Positions 7,679-15,320 of a DNA stretch of 64,000 bases are shown piece by piece; positions within the stretch are counted from its first letter, which is position 1; the number at the start of each line of letters is the position of its first letter. A model generated the notes under the pieces. The model saw nothing but the letters and a program-made list of their open reading frames with translations, made no database searches and was not told where the DNA came from. A program made the translations under genes and the position numbers. The stretch covers positions 62,001 through 126,000 of the forward strand of contig JAVVSK010000004.1 in assembly GCA_036654235.1 (NCBI GenBank), given 5' to 3'. Source of the stretch: JAVVSK01 sp036654235 (lineage in GTDB: Bacteria > Bacillota > Clostridia > Christensenellales > CAG-138).

Positions 7679-9486
7679 AGTATAGCGTCCTCCTGATAGT
7701 ATTTCCCCTGAACACTGAACATATTGAAATATTCTCCGCGTTTTTCCATCAATTCTTCATGCGTTCCATATTCTTTTAAACCATCTCCGTCGAAAAATAC
7801 GATATGATCGCAAAATTTTGTGCTCGCAAGTCTATGAGAGATATATATAGCGGTTTTATTTGAAACGAGGTCGTCGAAATTTTTATAGATTTCTGCTTCC
7901 GCAAGAGCGTCAAGAGCTGCTGTCGGCTCGTCCAAAATAACCATGTTCCCGTCCTCATAGAGTGCCCTTGCAATAGCTAACTTTTGCGATTCGCCGCCGG
8001 ACAGCTCCGTCCCGTTCTCATCTATTATTTTCAGGAGCATTTGATCAAGTCCCTTATCGAAACTCTCTATCTTTTTATCAAGACCGACGCGTTTTAACGC
8101 GGATAACATGCGTTCTCTATCCATGTCCCCTTTAACGGCAATATTTTCCGCAACTGTAAACGCAAATATATTAACGTCCTGAAATACGACGGAGAACATT
8201 GAAAAAAGCGCCTCTTTAGAAAATTCTTTTTGATCTATTCCGTTTATTAATATTTTCCCCGATGTCGGTTCTAAAAGACCGGTTATAAGTTTCACGAGAG
8301 TGGTTTTCCCCGCACCGTTTATTCCTACCACCGCAAGTTTTTCTCCCTTATTTACCTTTAGGTTTATATTTTTAAATATCCAATTATCCGTATTTGGATA
8401 TTTAAAGCTAATATCTTTAAGTTCAATTTCGAGTGTCTCGCCCTCTATTTTCTTTCTTTCGCCACCTTTTTCACCTAGGTCTTTATCGACAAACTCGAAA
8501 AAACTAACGACATATCTTCCTTCGCGAATTATATCACTTAGGTTCTCGCTGAGAATCCTCATCGTCGTCGATAGAGTTACCGCCGCCATTAGCCACATTG
8601 AAAAATCAGCAATAGACATTCCGTTAAGAACCCGCGATATTAAAACGAAATATATAATTCCGTCGCTTAAAAGGAGCATAAGAAGATCAAAAAAAGCAAG
8701 TTTGTATTCTTTATTAGCGAATTTTTTCAGCACTGCTACGACGTTGATTATCTCATCGTCGTAATTTTTAATTATCCGATCCTTTAAATCGTATATGCGG
8801 ATATCTTTACCAAACGAAAAGTCATAGGTCGTTCTATCGTAATAATTTCGTTTTCTATCCATATGATTATATTCTTCGCGCAGTTTATACCTATATAAGC
8901 TCGAAGCGCGACTGACAAAGATACTTACAATTACGGATCCTGTTAGAATAAGGAGAACGTATGGACTTAAAAATCCGATAAATACAGCTAAAAAAATTAC
9001 GGTTAATACAAGGGGCGAAAGCTCATACATTTTTTTATAACATAGTTCGATGCCGTTATTATCGCTATTCGTAGCCTCAAGTCCATTTTCGTTTTCTTCC
9101 CAAAATTTCGCATCCTCTATGTACTTATAGTCCATAGTCAAAAGTTTTGCGCAAAGAATATAGATATAATCTATCCTTAGGTTTGACAATCTGTTTCCCA
9201 CTACTGTATGAAGGTACGTTTTAATCGCACCGAGGGTTGCAGAAATTAGGAAGAATCCGACGACGATAGTTATTATGAGGGAAATATTCGCCGAAGAGCC
9301 TTTCGTTAATTCGTCTATTAACAGCTTAGGGAGTATAACTATTAAAAACGGGTATATGGTTTCGAAAAGCGTATATATGGCATTCGACAGAAACAACCAC
9401 GGATCGTCTTTCCATTCTTTTTTTAATAATCGTATCATCGATGGAATGATTGACGCATTTTCTTTTTTCTTTGTTTTATATTCCAT
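7675..9486 (-). CDS. ABC transporter, fused permease/ATPase (half-transporter A)
   Basis: A 603-residue partner of the next gene. The membrane part (residues ~25-320) has about six helices, followed by an ATPase with Walker A VGINGAGKTTLVKL, signature LSGGESQKLAIARAL, Walker B MVILDEPTAALDA and H-loop YISHRLAS. Both ATP sites of the presumed heterodimer look canonical, unlike the many Firmicutes heterodimeric exporters with one degenerate site. Its ATG shares one base with the TAA stop of the ArsR gene (TAATG), with GGAGG upstream, so translation is coupled. Clostridial genomes carry many such ArsR-ABC-ABC operons with unknown substrates. Confidence 0.88.
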   Translation of the reverse strand: MEYKTKKKENASIIPSMIRLLKKEWKDDPWLFLSNAIYTLFETIYPFLIVILPKLLIDELTKGSSANISLIITIVVGFFLISATLGAIKTYLHTVVGNRLSNLRIDYIYILCAKLLTMDYKYIEDAKFWEENENGLEATNSDNNGIELCYKKMYELSPLVLTVIFLAVFIGFLSPYVLLILTGSVIVSIFVSRASSLYRYKLREEYNHMDRKRNYYDRTTYDFSFGKDIRIYDLKDRIIKNYDDEIINVVAVLKKFANKEYKLAFFDLLMLLLSDGIIYFVLISRVLNGMSIADFSMWLMAAVTLSTTMRILSENLSDIIREGRYVVSFFEFVDKDLGEKGGERKKIEGETLEIELKDISFKYPNTDNWIFKNINLKVNKGEKLAVVGINGAGKTTLVKLITGLLEPTSGKILINGIDQKEFSKEALFSMFSVVFQDVNIFAFTVAENIAVKGDMDRERMLSALKRVGLDKKIESFDKGLDQMLLKIIDENGTELSGGESQKLAIARALYEDGNMVILDEPTAALDALAEAEIYKNFDDLVSNKTAIYISHRLASTKFCDHIVFFDGDGLKEYGTHEELMEKRGEYFNMFSVQGKYYQEDAIL

Positions 9487-10592
9487 TATTGACCTCCAGC
9501 AATTTTAAATAAATCTATAAACTCTTGTATGATTAAAAATCCCTTAGTATTTAAAGTATAGTAAATCTTTCTATCGTTCGGATCTATCTCAAGACATACG
9601 CAGTCGCTTTCAATAAGCCTATCCATATGATGCGAAATCGTCGCTGGAGTTAGTTCCATTGCATTCGATATTTCCTGTAAATAATGCTTTCTTTTCATTA
9701 GAAGCTTTAGAATTTTTAGTCTGCTCTTATCAGCAAATATCTTAAAAAGCTCTGCCATAGCGTCAACGTTAAAACGTGCATTCGCCTTCCCGTCAGCTAA
9801 AATTTCAAAATACAAGCCTATTTTTAGATGAAAATTCAATGCTTCGGTAATATTCGCGCACATAGAGTTGAAAGCAATAATTTGGGTGTTCACGTTTACT
9901 GTAAGCGCTTCGTTTTCAATAAATTGCGACATACCCATGTTCTTAGTTATAAGTCTTTTTACCGTTTCGGGAACTAAGAGCTTAGAATTTGCTTTTTCAT
10001 ATTCGGGCTTTATAATATAAAAGCAGTCTTGCACTATCTGTATAACTTCGGTAAACAGCTGATTAAACCGAGGGAAAACCGCATTTCTATTAGAATAAAG
10101 ATCTAGGAGCTTTAATTTATAGTCCGAACTTAGCTTAGAAGCTGCGAAATAAGAGAGTACCTCTTCAAAGCTCTTTCCGCGCCAAGCGCTCTCGTTTTCA
10201 TCACTAGCGCCAAGTTCGTTCGTAAACTCGTCAAGCATACAGCAAAGCATGAAGTCTAAAAGATTTCGCTCAAGCTTGTCTCCCGAAAGCATTAGCATTT
10301 CATCGGCTTTACAAAAGCGCATGAAATTTATAACTACGTTTGATTTATCAGGAGATATAGCCTCGAAATAACGCGCAATATCGTTATATTTAAGCATTAT
10401 TACGTTTAGGCGTTCTCGCGTTGCCTTTGAATATTCTATTATCGACTTTAGCATCGACGAAGCCTCTACAGAGTCCATGCTAAATTTTTCCGGATTTGAA
10501 AGTATATTATCCAGAGAATCTTTATTTTGTGAATTTAAAAGCGCCGCCGCCTCAGATAGCCAATCCGGTTCTTTTAAAATATCGATTATCAT
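9486..10592 (-). CDS. ArsR-family HTH regulator with large N-terminal domain
   Basis: The last ~95 residues are a winged-helix ArsR domain: MAELFKIFADKSRLKILKLL, then the recognition helix region LTPATISHHMDRL and a wing with NDRKIYYTL. About 270 N-terminal residues form a helical domain I do not recognise; it could sense the substrate of the co-encoded exporter. The classical metal box ELCVCDL is absent, so this is not a standard metal sensor. A TTG at 10646 in the same frame is not the start, because that TTGACA is a -35 box; ATG 10592 has a GGGGGTG ribosome site and sits just after the promoter. First gene of an operon with two ABC half-transporters, probably autoregulated through the flanking inverted repeats. 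Confidence 0.82.
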   Translation of the reverse strand: MIIDILKEPDWLSEAAALLNSQNKDSLDNILSNPEKFSMDSVEASSMLKSIIEYSKATRERLNVIMLKYNDIARYFEAISPDKSNVVINFMRFCKADEMLMLSGDKLERNLLDFMLCCMLDEFTNELGASDENESAWRGKSFEEVLSYFAASKLSSDYKLKLLDLYSNRNAVFPRFNQLFTEVIQIVQDCFYIIKPEYEKANSKLLVPETVKRLITKNMGMSQFIENEALTVNVNTQIIAFNSMCANITEALNFHLKIGLYFEILADGKANARFNVDAMAELFKIFADKSRLKILKLLMKRKHYLQEISNAMELTPATISHHMDRLIESDCVCLEIDPNDRKIYYTLNTKGFLIIQEFIDLFKIAGGQ

Positions 10593-10610
10593 TGATGGCA
10601 CCCCCTGTCT

Positions 10611-10668
10611 ATTAGATAGAATATCATCTTTCATATTCTTTGTCAATAGTTTTAGATGGCTATCTAAT
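10611..10668 (-). promoter_or_regulatory. Promoter and operator of the ArsR-ABC operon
   Basis: On the minus strand TTGACA (10646-10641), 17-base spacer, TATTCT (10623-10618). The promoter is bracketed by a nine-base inverted pair, ATTAGATAG (10611-10619) and CTATCTAAT (10660-10668). The outer site also forms a local dyad TTAGAT-GGCT-ATCTAA (10652-10667). This geometry is what an autorepressing dimeric winged-helix regulator would need. Confidence 0.65.
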
Positions 10669-10729
10669 GTATTTTACCGTTAAAATTGAAAATATATTAA
10701 ATTTGGAATTGAAACGATAAAAATAGTGT

Positions 10730-10759
10730 TTGACAATAGATTATTTTGCGTGTTATCAT
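10730..10759 (+). promoter_or_regulatory. Vegetative promoter of rplU-prp-rpmA
   Basis: TTGACA (10730-10735), 18-base spacer, TATCAT (10754-10759), directly upstream of the L21 leader. Confidence 0.6.
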
Positions 10760-10767
10760 AATAGGCG

Positions 10768-10830
10768 AGCCGCTCCAAGACGGCTTATAAGCGTGTGTTT
10801 TTAGTCACACCGCCGTGTCTTGGGCGAGTA
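10768..10830 (+). promoter_or_regulatory. Ribosomal protein L21 leader RNA
   Basis: A structured 5' leader precedes rplU: the outer helix pairs CCAAGAC (10775-10781) with GTCTTGG (10817-10823), and an inner hairpin pairs GTGTG (10793-10797) with CACAC (10806-10810). Position and architecture agree with the Firmicutes L21 leader family, thought to mediate autoregulation by L21. I assign it by location and fold, not by a covariance search. Confidence 0.65.
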
Positions 10831-10855
10831 TTGAGGAACAGGAGGTGCTTTATTG

Positions 10856-11161
10856 ATGTACGCAATCATACGCACCGGTGGCAAACAGTATAAGGTTTCC
10901 GTGGGCGACGTTTTAAGTATTGAAAAGCTTGAATCGGAAATTGGCGCAACAGTCTCATTTGATACTCTTTTAGTGTCAGACGGCGAGAAGGTTACAGTGG
11001 GTAAGCCTTTAGTAAACGGCGTTGCCGTAAAGGCTGAGGTTTTAGAACATGGCAAGGGTAAAAAAGTCATAGTGTTCAAATATAAGCCTAAGAAAAATTC
11101 TCGTAAAAAGAACGGTCATCGTCAGCCGTATACTAAGGTTAAGATAACGGCGATAGCTTAA
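10856..11161 (+). CDS. rplU: 50S ribosomal protein L21
   Basis: The 101-residue protein starts with the family signature YAIIRTGGKQYKV and ends with the basic stretch KPKKNSRKKNGHRQPYT. A TTG three bases earlier is possible, but ATG 10856 gives the canonical N-terminus and an eight-base spacing from GGAGGTG. First gene of the rplU-prp-rpmA operon and probably controlled by the leader just upstream. Confidence 0.97.
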   Translation: MYAIIRTGGKQYKVSVGDVLSIEKLESEIGATVSFDTLLVSDGEKVTVGKPLVNGVAVKAEVLEHGKGKKVIVFKYKPKKNSRKKNGHRQPYTKVKITAIA

Positions 11162-11170
11162 AAGATTATT

Positions 11171-11500
11171 ATGACAAAGGTTGTTTTTTTAATTAAAGAT
11201 GATGCGCTTGTCGGCTTTTCAGCTCTTGGGCATACCGGATTTTCCTACGAAGGAACGGATATTGTCTGCGCGGCTATTTCTGCGCTTACACAAACGGGGC
11301 TTATCGCTATAAGTGACATTGCGAAATGTTCATTTGAACATAGATTAAATAACGGTGGGCTTTTTTTAAGGCTCGACGGAAAAAACAACTGCGAGGCCTT
11401 GAAGAAAGCCGATTTGATTTTGAGAACCATACGATTGGGGCTCATCTCGATTGAAAAAAAATATGAAGAATACCTCAACGTCACCACAGAGGAGGTGTAA
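11171..11500 (+). CDS. prp: Ribosomal-processing cysteine protease Prp
   Basis: A 109-residue protease that removes the N-terminal extension of ribosomal protein L27 in Firmicutes. The catalytic pair is visible as H21 in ALGHTGFSYEG and C33 in DIVCAAISAL, closely matching the positions known for the Staphylococcus aureus enzyme (H22, C34). It lies between rplU and rpmA, nine bases after rplU and two bases before rpmA, as in other Firmicutes. The cleavable extension it needs is present on L27. Confidence 0.93.
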   Translation: MTKVVFLIKDDALVGFSALGHTGFSYEGTDIVCAAISALTQTGLIAISDIAKCSFEHRLNNGGLFLRLDGKNNCEALKKADLILRTIRLGLISIEKKYEEYLNVTTEEV

Positions 11501-11502
11501 AT

Positions 11503-11799
11503 ATGTTTGAAATGAATCTACAGTTATTCGCCCATAAAAAGGGCGTTGGAAGCTCGAGAAACGGGCGCGACAGCGAAAGCAAGCGCCTTGGACTAAAGCG
11601 TGCCGATGGGCAGTTCGTGCTCGCCGGTAATATTCTGGTTCGCCAGAGGGGAACGCATTTTCATCCGGGCAACAATGTCGGAATCGGCAAGGATGATACT
11701 CTGTTCGCTCTTAAAGACGGAGTTATGCGATTTGAACGCAAGGATAAGGTTCGCCAACAGGTAAGCGTTTATCCTATCGACGAAGCGGCAAACGCATAA
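11503..11799 (+). CDS. rpmA: 50S ribosomal protein L27 with Prp-cleaved N-terminal extension
   Basis: A 98-residue L27. The first nine residues MFEMNLQLF form the Firmicutes extension; cleavage after F9 would expose AHKKGVGSSRNGRDS, the functional N-terminus that reaches the peptidyl-transferase centre. The rest is standard (RQRGTHFHPGNNVGIGKDDTLFAL). The AGGAGGTG ribosome site overlaps the end of prp. An intrinsic terminator follows 19 bases after the stop. Confidence 0.97.
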   Translation: MFEMNLQLFAHKKGVGSSRNGRDSESKRLGLKRADGQFVLAGNILVRQRGTHFHPGNNVGIGKDDTLFALKDGVMRFERKDKVRQQVSVYPIDEAANA

Positions 11800-11817
11800 A
11801 GCCTATTTTATAATTTT

Positions 11818-11852
11818 AAGAACTGCTTTTTTAAAAAGCAGTTCTTTTTTTT
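11818..11852 (+). terminator. Intrinsic terminator after rpmA
   Basis: Fourteen-base perfect stem AAGAACTGCTTTTT (11818-11831) with AAAAAGCAGTTCTT (11833-11846), followed by a T-run. Confidence 0.9.
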
Positions 11853-11913
11853 GCATAAAAAATATTTTTTTTGCAGATGCTAATGGCAAAAAGCGAAGGG
11901 AGAATAATTTTAT

Positions 11914-12123
11914 ATGGATATTGTAGCATTGATAATTATGATAATAGGTGCGCTAAACTGGGGTCTTATCGGTATATTCCAATTTGATCTTGTCGCGACA
12001 ATTTGCGGCGGAATGGCGGGCGTTGTCTCGCGTATAATTTATACAATAGTTGGTTTAGCGGGACTTTGGGGTATAACGATGCTCTTTAGACGTGGCTGGA
12101 AGAAACATGATCCGAACGAATAA
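11914..12123 (+). CDS. DUF378 family small membrane protein
   Basis: A 69-residue protein with two predicted membrane helices. The first contains the family hallmark ALNWGLIGIFQFDLVA, the second is IIYTIVGLAGLWGITMLF, and the tail RRGWKKHD is basic. DUF378 proteins are widespread in bacteria and have no established role. A ribosome site GAAGGGAG precedes the ATG. It appears to be monocistronic: a terminator closes rpmA upstream and a strong hairpin lies downstream. Confidence 0.85.
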   Translation: MDIVALIIMIIGALNWGLIGIFQFDLVATICGGMAGVVSRIIYTIVGLAGLWGITMLFRRGWKKHDPNE

Positions 12124-12169
12124 GGGTTATTAAGGCTAATTCCTAAGAATATCGTTAAAAAAACTATAC

Positions 12170-12214
12170 AAAACGGGAATGGTACAAAATTAGGCAATGT
12201 ATCATTCCCGTTTT
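12170..12214. terminator. Bidirectional terminator between DUF378 gene and rnhA
   Basis: Sixteen-base arms AAAACGGGAATGGTAC (12170-12185) and GTATCATTCCCGTTTT (12199-12214), one G-T pair, T-rich on both exits, lying between convergent genes. Confidence 0.85.
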
Positions 12215-12228
12215 ACTTTGAATTTAAG

Positions 12229-12672
12229 TCAGCGATCCTTTAGTTTATCTATTTCAGCGCGCGCCAAAGCATCGCACCTATTATTAAACTCGTTATCTGA
12301 ATGTCCCTTTACCTTTACCCAGCTTATATTATGAACCTCTGAAAGAGTTAAAAGTTCAAGCCAAAGCTCTTTATTTAAAACGGGCTTCTTATCCACCTTT
12401 AACCAGTTGTTTTTTCTCCATGCGTTAACCCATCCGTCCCTAAAGCCACCGCATAAATATGCGCTGTCGGTGCATAGTTTAACGGAGCAAGGCTCTTTTA
12501 GAGCCTTTAGTCCCATTATAGCCGCTTTAAGTTCCATTCTATTATTGGTTGTCTCGGGTTCTCCTCCAACGACCGTTTTTTCAAAATTGCCATATGAAAG
12601 TATAGCGGCATATCCACCCGGTCCCGGATTTCCCGAACATGCGCCGTCGGTATAAACGGTGACTTCCTTCAT
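12229..12672 (-). CDS. rnhA: Ribonuclease HI
   Basis: Cleaves the RNA strand of RNA-DNA hybrids. The protein has 147 residues with the full active site: D9 (YTDGACSGNPGPGG), E47 (NNRMELKAA), D69 (CTDSAYL), H124 (VKGHSDN) and D134 (NRCDALAR), aligning almost position for position with the E. coli enzyme. The ATG overlaps the stop of the upstream C-S lyase gene by four bases (ATGA), so the two are cotranscribed although functionally unrelated. Confidence 0.96.
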   Translation of the reverse strand: MKEVTVYTDGACSGNPGPGGYAAILSYGNFEKTVVGGEPETTNNRMELKAAIMGLKALKEPCSVKLCTDSAYLCGGFRDGWVNAWRKNNWLKVDKKPVLNKELWLELLTLSEVHNISWVKVKGHSDNEFNNRCDALARAEIDKLKDR

Positions 12673-13847
12673 TTTTTCTCCAATGATTTTATAGCGTCCT
12701 CAAGCCGCAAGAGCGCCGCCTCAAGTTCTCTCCTCGGCGCACCAACGTTTATCCGTTCAAATCCGGAGCCATTTGTGCCAAATATATAGCCCTCATCTAA
12801 AGCCAAATGCGCCTTATTCAGCATAAAACATTCGAGATCCGCATCATTCATATTTAGGGCACGGCAATCGACAAAGAGCAGATAAGTTCCCTCAGCTCTC
12901 ACGCACTTTAACATAGGCAACCTTTTCTCAATAAAATCATAGCAAAAATCAAGGTTGTCGGAGAGGTATGAAAGGAGCTTTTCGATCCAATCGTCGCACT
13001 GTGTATAGGCAGCCTTCGTCGCAGCGCAGGCAAAATAAGGTATATTGCAGGAACCTTCTATATCTATTCTTTCCTGCATGCATTTTCTTAATTCTTTGTT
13101 TTTTACTATTATATTTGAACACATTAGCCCGGCAAGGTTAAATGTCTTACTCATAGCTGTGCAAATAACAGATATATCTTCCATGCCCGGTAGCGACGCA
13201 AAAACCGTATGTTCATGCCCTTTATAAACTACATCGCCATGAATTTCGTCGGCTATTACAATTATCCCGTTTTTCTTGCAGATATCACCCAACCGAATAA
13301 GTTCGTCACGAGTCCAAACGCGCCCGACGGGGTTATGTGGAGAACAAAGTATTAAAAGTTTCGCATCTTTTCTTTTTGCAATTTCTTCCAAATTTTCAAA
13401 GTCCATCTCAAAATGTCCATTGTTATTTATGAGAGGATTTTCTAGAAGCTTTCTTCCATTTAGCCGAATAGTATTCGCAAAAGGCGGATAAACCGGAGGC
13501 TGTATTATTATCCCCTCGTCTTTTTTCGTAAATGTACGAACCGCTATACCAAGAGCCGGAACGACACCCGCTGTAAATAAAACTTCGTCATGCGCAATTT
13601 TAAAATTATGTTTCCTAAGCATAAAGGCACAAAGAGCGTTCAAATATTCATCGTCGGGAATAGTATAGCCACAAACACCGCTTTCCGCCGCGTTTTTCAA
13701 TGCGTCCTTTATAGGCGCGGGAACGGAAAATTCCATATCGGCAATGGTCAGCGGAAGATAACCGAGACTTTTAACCGGTTCGGGAGCGGTAAGCCATTTC
13801 CACGAGCCCGTCCCTTTTCTATCAACTTTTTCGTCAAAATCATACAT
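12669..13847 (-). CDS. patB: PatB/MalY-type PLP-dependent cystathionine beta-lyase or aminotransferase
   Basis: Fold-type I PLP enzyme of 392 residues. The PLP lysine is K234 in CTAMSKTFNLAGL, a motif typical of the MalY/PatB subgroup; D200 in VIADEIHGDVV contacts the cofactor and LCSPHNPVGRVW holds the Asn of the pocket. Enzymes of this group cleave C-S bonds of cystathionine or cysteine conjugates, giving pyruvate, ammonia and a thiol. Substrate choice cannot be read here. Start ATG 13847 follows GGGGAA. Overlaps rnhA at its 3' end. Confidence 0.88.
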   Translation of the reverse strand: MYDFDEKVDRKGTGSWKWLTAPEPVKSLGYLPLTIADMEFSVPAPIKDALKNAAESGVCGYTIPDDEYLNALCAFMLRKHNFKIAHDEVLFTAGVVPALGIAVRTFTKKDEGIIIQPPVYPPFANTIRLNGRKLLENPLINNNGHFEMDFENLEEIAKRKDAKLLILCSPHNPVGRVWTRDELIRLGDICKKNGIIVIADEIHGDVVYKGHEHTVFASLPGMEDISVICTAMSKTFNLAGLMCSNIIVKNKELRKCMQERIDIEGSCNIPYFACAATKAAYTQCDDWIEKLLSYLSDNLDFCYDFIEKRLPMLKCVRAEGTYLLFVDCRALNMNDADLECFMLNKAHLALDEGYIFGTNGSGFERINVGAPRRELEAALLRLEDAIKSLEKK

Positions 13848-14057
13848 TTAATAATTCCCCCAAAGTAGCTTTATAGCTACATTATAACGCAAAATAATAC
13901 ATTTTACCACCCCTTTTGTCGTATATTAATACCGTGATAATTTTTTACGATTTTTTTGAAAAAATTTCTTTTCCATAGCTTGTACATATTTCCTCTCATA
14001 ACTTTCAGTTTTGTGGACAAATTATTGTTGTAAGACATGCGAAAGGAGGAAATGGAG

Positions 14058-14252
14058 ATGGCGAAAAACCGTGTTTTGATACCTGAAGCTAGACAGGCTA
14101 TGGAAAATCTCAAGTCCGAAGTAGCAAATTCACTGAACGTGAATCTCAAGCAAGGCTATAACGGTGATATTAGCACGCGTGAAGCGGGTTCTGTCGGCGG
14201 CGAAATGGTAAAACGCATGATAGCTTACGCAGAGAACAACATGCAGAAATAA
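14058..14252 (+). CDS. Small acid-soluble spore protein, alpha/beta type (copy 1)
   Basis: A 64-residue DNA-binding spore protein. The conserved core is LKSEVANSLNVNLKQGYNGD followed by the second conserved block REAGSVGGEMVKRMIAYAE. The germination protease site is expected at the E of LKSEVANS. An upstream in-frame ATG at 14037 is excluded because the ribosome site AAAGGAGG lies inside it; ATG 14058 has an eight-base spacing. A second copy follows 42 bases downstream. Expected to be made late in the forespore under sigma-G, though I do not see a convincing sigma-G promoter. Confidence 0.95.
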   Translation: MAKNRVLIPEARQAMENLKSEVANSLNVNLKQGYNGDISTREAGSVGGEMVKRMIAYAENNMQK

Positions 14253-14294
14253 AGTGTTTTGCAATTAATTTTTAGAAATTAGGAGGTGAAAATA

Positions 14295-14510
14295 ATGAGC
14301 AACAAGAACGCAAAGTCTAAGATTCAGAATCTAAAGACCGAGGTAGCCGGATCGATGAACGTTAATCTCAAGCAGGGATATAACGGTGATATAACAGCGC
14401 GTGAAGCGGGTTCAATCGGCGGAGAAATGGTAAAGCGCATGATAGCTTATGCCGAAAACAACATGAAAAACGGCAATAGCAATAATAACGGCAATAATAT
14501 GATGAAGTAA
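14295..14510 (+). CDS. Small acid-soluble spore protein, alpha/beta type (copy 2)
   Basis: A 71-residue paralogue of the preceding gene, with almost the same core (LKTEVAGSMNVNLKQGYNGD, REAGSIGGEMVKRMIAYAE) and a distinctive Asn-rich tail NGNSNNNGNNMMK. ATG 14295 follows AGGAGG with eight-base spacing; the in-frame GTG at 14286 lies in the ribosome site. These proteins coat spore DNA, shift it toward A-form and protect it from UV, and are degraded by Gpr at germination as an amino-acid store. Tandem duplication is evident from sequence identity. Confidence 0.95.
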   Translation: MSNKNAKSKIQNLKTEVAGSMNVNLKQGYNGDITAREAGSIGGEMVKRMIAYAENNMKNGNSNNNGNNMMK

Positions 14511-14574
14511 TGAACCGGGCAGGATTCTTTGGGTAAATTTTAATGGTAAAAAACCTATAAAATCTCCCGAAGAT

Positions 14575-14735
14575 TGCGGTGAGACGCCTTTTTAGGATTA
14601 ATTTAAATCAGTGAATTGTTATCGCATAACCCCTCGCTCATTTTTGTTAATTCTACGTCTCACAAGATAGAGGGCGTAACTTTTTCGCTCTCACGGGTCG
14701 CCGACAAAAAAGTCGGCGACCCTAATCGTTTTTAA
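14575..14735 (+). ncRNA. Candidate structured intergenic RNA downstream of the SASP pair
   Basis: This gene-free interval is dense in nested stems: GTGAGACG (14579-14586) pairs perfectly with CGTCTCAC (14656-14663); inside it GAATT pairs with AATTC and a small hairpin GTTAT-CGC-ATAAC sits within; then GAGGGCG (14670-14676) with CGCTCTC (14686-14692, one G-T); then an 11-base terminator hairpin. That could be an independent small RNA or a structured 3' UTR of the SASP transcript. No clear promoter was identified and I cannot assign a known family. Confidence 0.35.
14695..14735 (+). terminator. Intrinsic terminator closing the SASP/structured RNA transcript
   Basis: GGGTCGCCGAC (14695-14705) and GTCGGCGACCC (14712-14722) form a perfect 11-base stem with an A6 loop, followed by TAATCGTTTTT. 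Confidence 0.75.
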
Positions 14736-14762
14736 TTACGACCAAAAAGAAGTTCATGTAGT

Positions 14763-15224
14763 TTATTCAAGATTTGGAAAGTCAATCTGCCTCAGAGCCT
14801 CATATACCGCTATTGCGACAGAATTCGATAGATTTAAAGAGCGAAGCTCATTTCGCATTGGAATCCGAACGGCATCGTCTTTCCGGCGGGTTAAAAGCTC
14901 AGGACCAAGTCCGGCTGTCTCTTTTCCGAAAACCAAAAACGACTCGTCCTTATATGAAACATCGGTATACAATTTTTTCGCATGAGTCGAAAATAAAAAT
15001 ATAGAAGCGTCTTTGTACTTTTCTTCGAGTTCTTCAAAACTGTCATAATAATATATTTGTAGTTTATCCCAATAATCAAGTCCTGCGCGTTTTAAATTTT
15101 TTTCATCTACCGAAAATCCGAGAGGACGAACGAGATGCAGCCTCGCGCCGACGACAGCACAGGTGCGGCTGATATTTCCGGTATTTTGAGGTATTTCGGG
15201 TTCAACAAGTACTATGTTTAGCAT
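14763..15224 (-). CDS. trmL: tRNA (cytidine/uridine-34 2'-O)-methyltransferase
   Basis: SPOUT-family methyltransferase of 153 residues that 2'-O-methylates the wobble base of certain leucine tRNAs. All three SPOUT motifs are visible: EPEIPQNTGNISRTC near the N-terminus, VFGKETAGLGPELL in the knot, and RIPMRNELRSLNLSNSVAIA at the C-terminus, where the SAM pocket is tied. Length is typical for the TrmL/YibK/CspR subgroup. ATG 15224 follows TGGAG. A terminator hairpin separates it from nusB. Confidence 0.93.
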   Translation of the reverse strand: MLNIVLVEPEIPQNTGNISRTCAVVGARLHLVRPLGFSVDEKNLKRAGLDYWDKLQIYYYDSFEELEEKYKDASIFLFSTHAKKLYTDVSYKDESFLVFGKETAGLGPELLTRRKDDAVRIPMRNELRSLNLSNSVAIAVYEALRQIDFPNLE

Positions 15225-15242
15225 ATTAACTCCATAAAAATC

Positions 15243-15286
15243 ACAAAAACGGGTTTAGAGAAAAGAAGTCTCCTAAACGCCGTTTT
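15243..15286 (-). terminator. Terminator between nusB and trmL
   Basis: On the minus strand AAAACGG-C-GTTTAG pairs with CTAAAC-C-CGTTTT, then TTG. Coordinates of the arms on the plus strand are 15246-15258 and 15273-15286. Confidence 0.65.
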
Positions 15287-15320
15287 ACATTACATATGAC
15301 ATTAAAATATATTTTAACAT

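Noticed and set aside
10593..10646. Longer ArsR frame starting at TTG 10646
   Set aside because: That TTG is part of the -35 box of the operon promoter and has no ribosome site.
13900..14050. Sigma-G promoter before the SASP genes
   Set aside because: CATAACT at 13997 resembles a -10 but the only -35 candidate is poorly matched and 19 bases away; not reliable enough to annotate.
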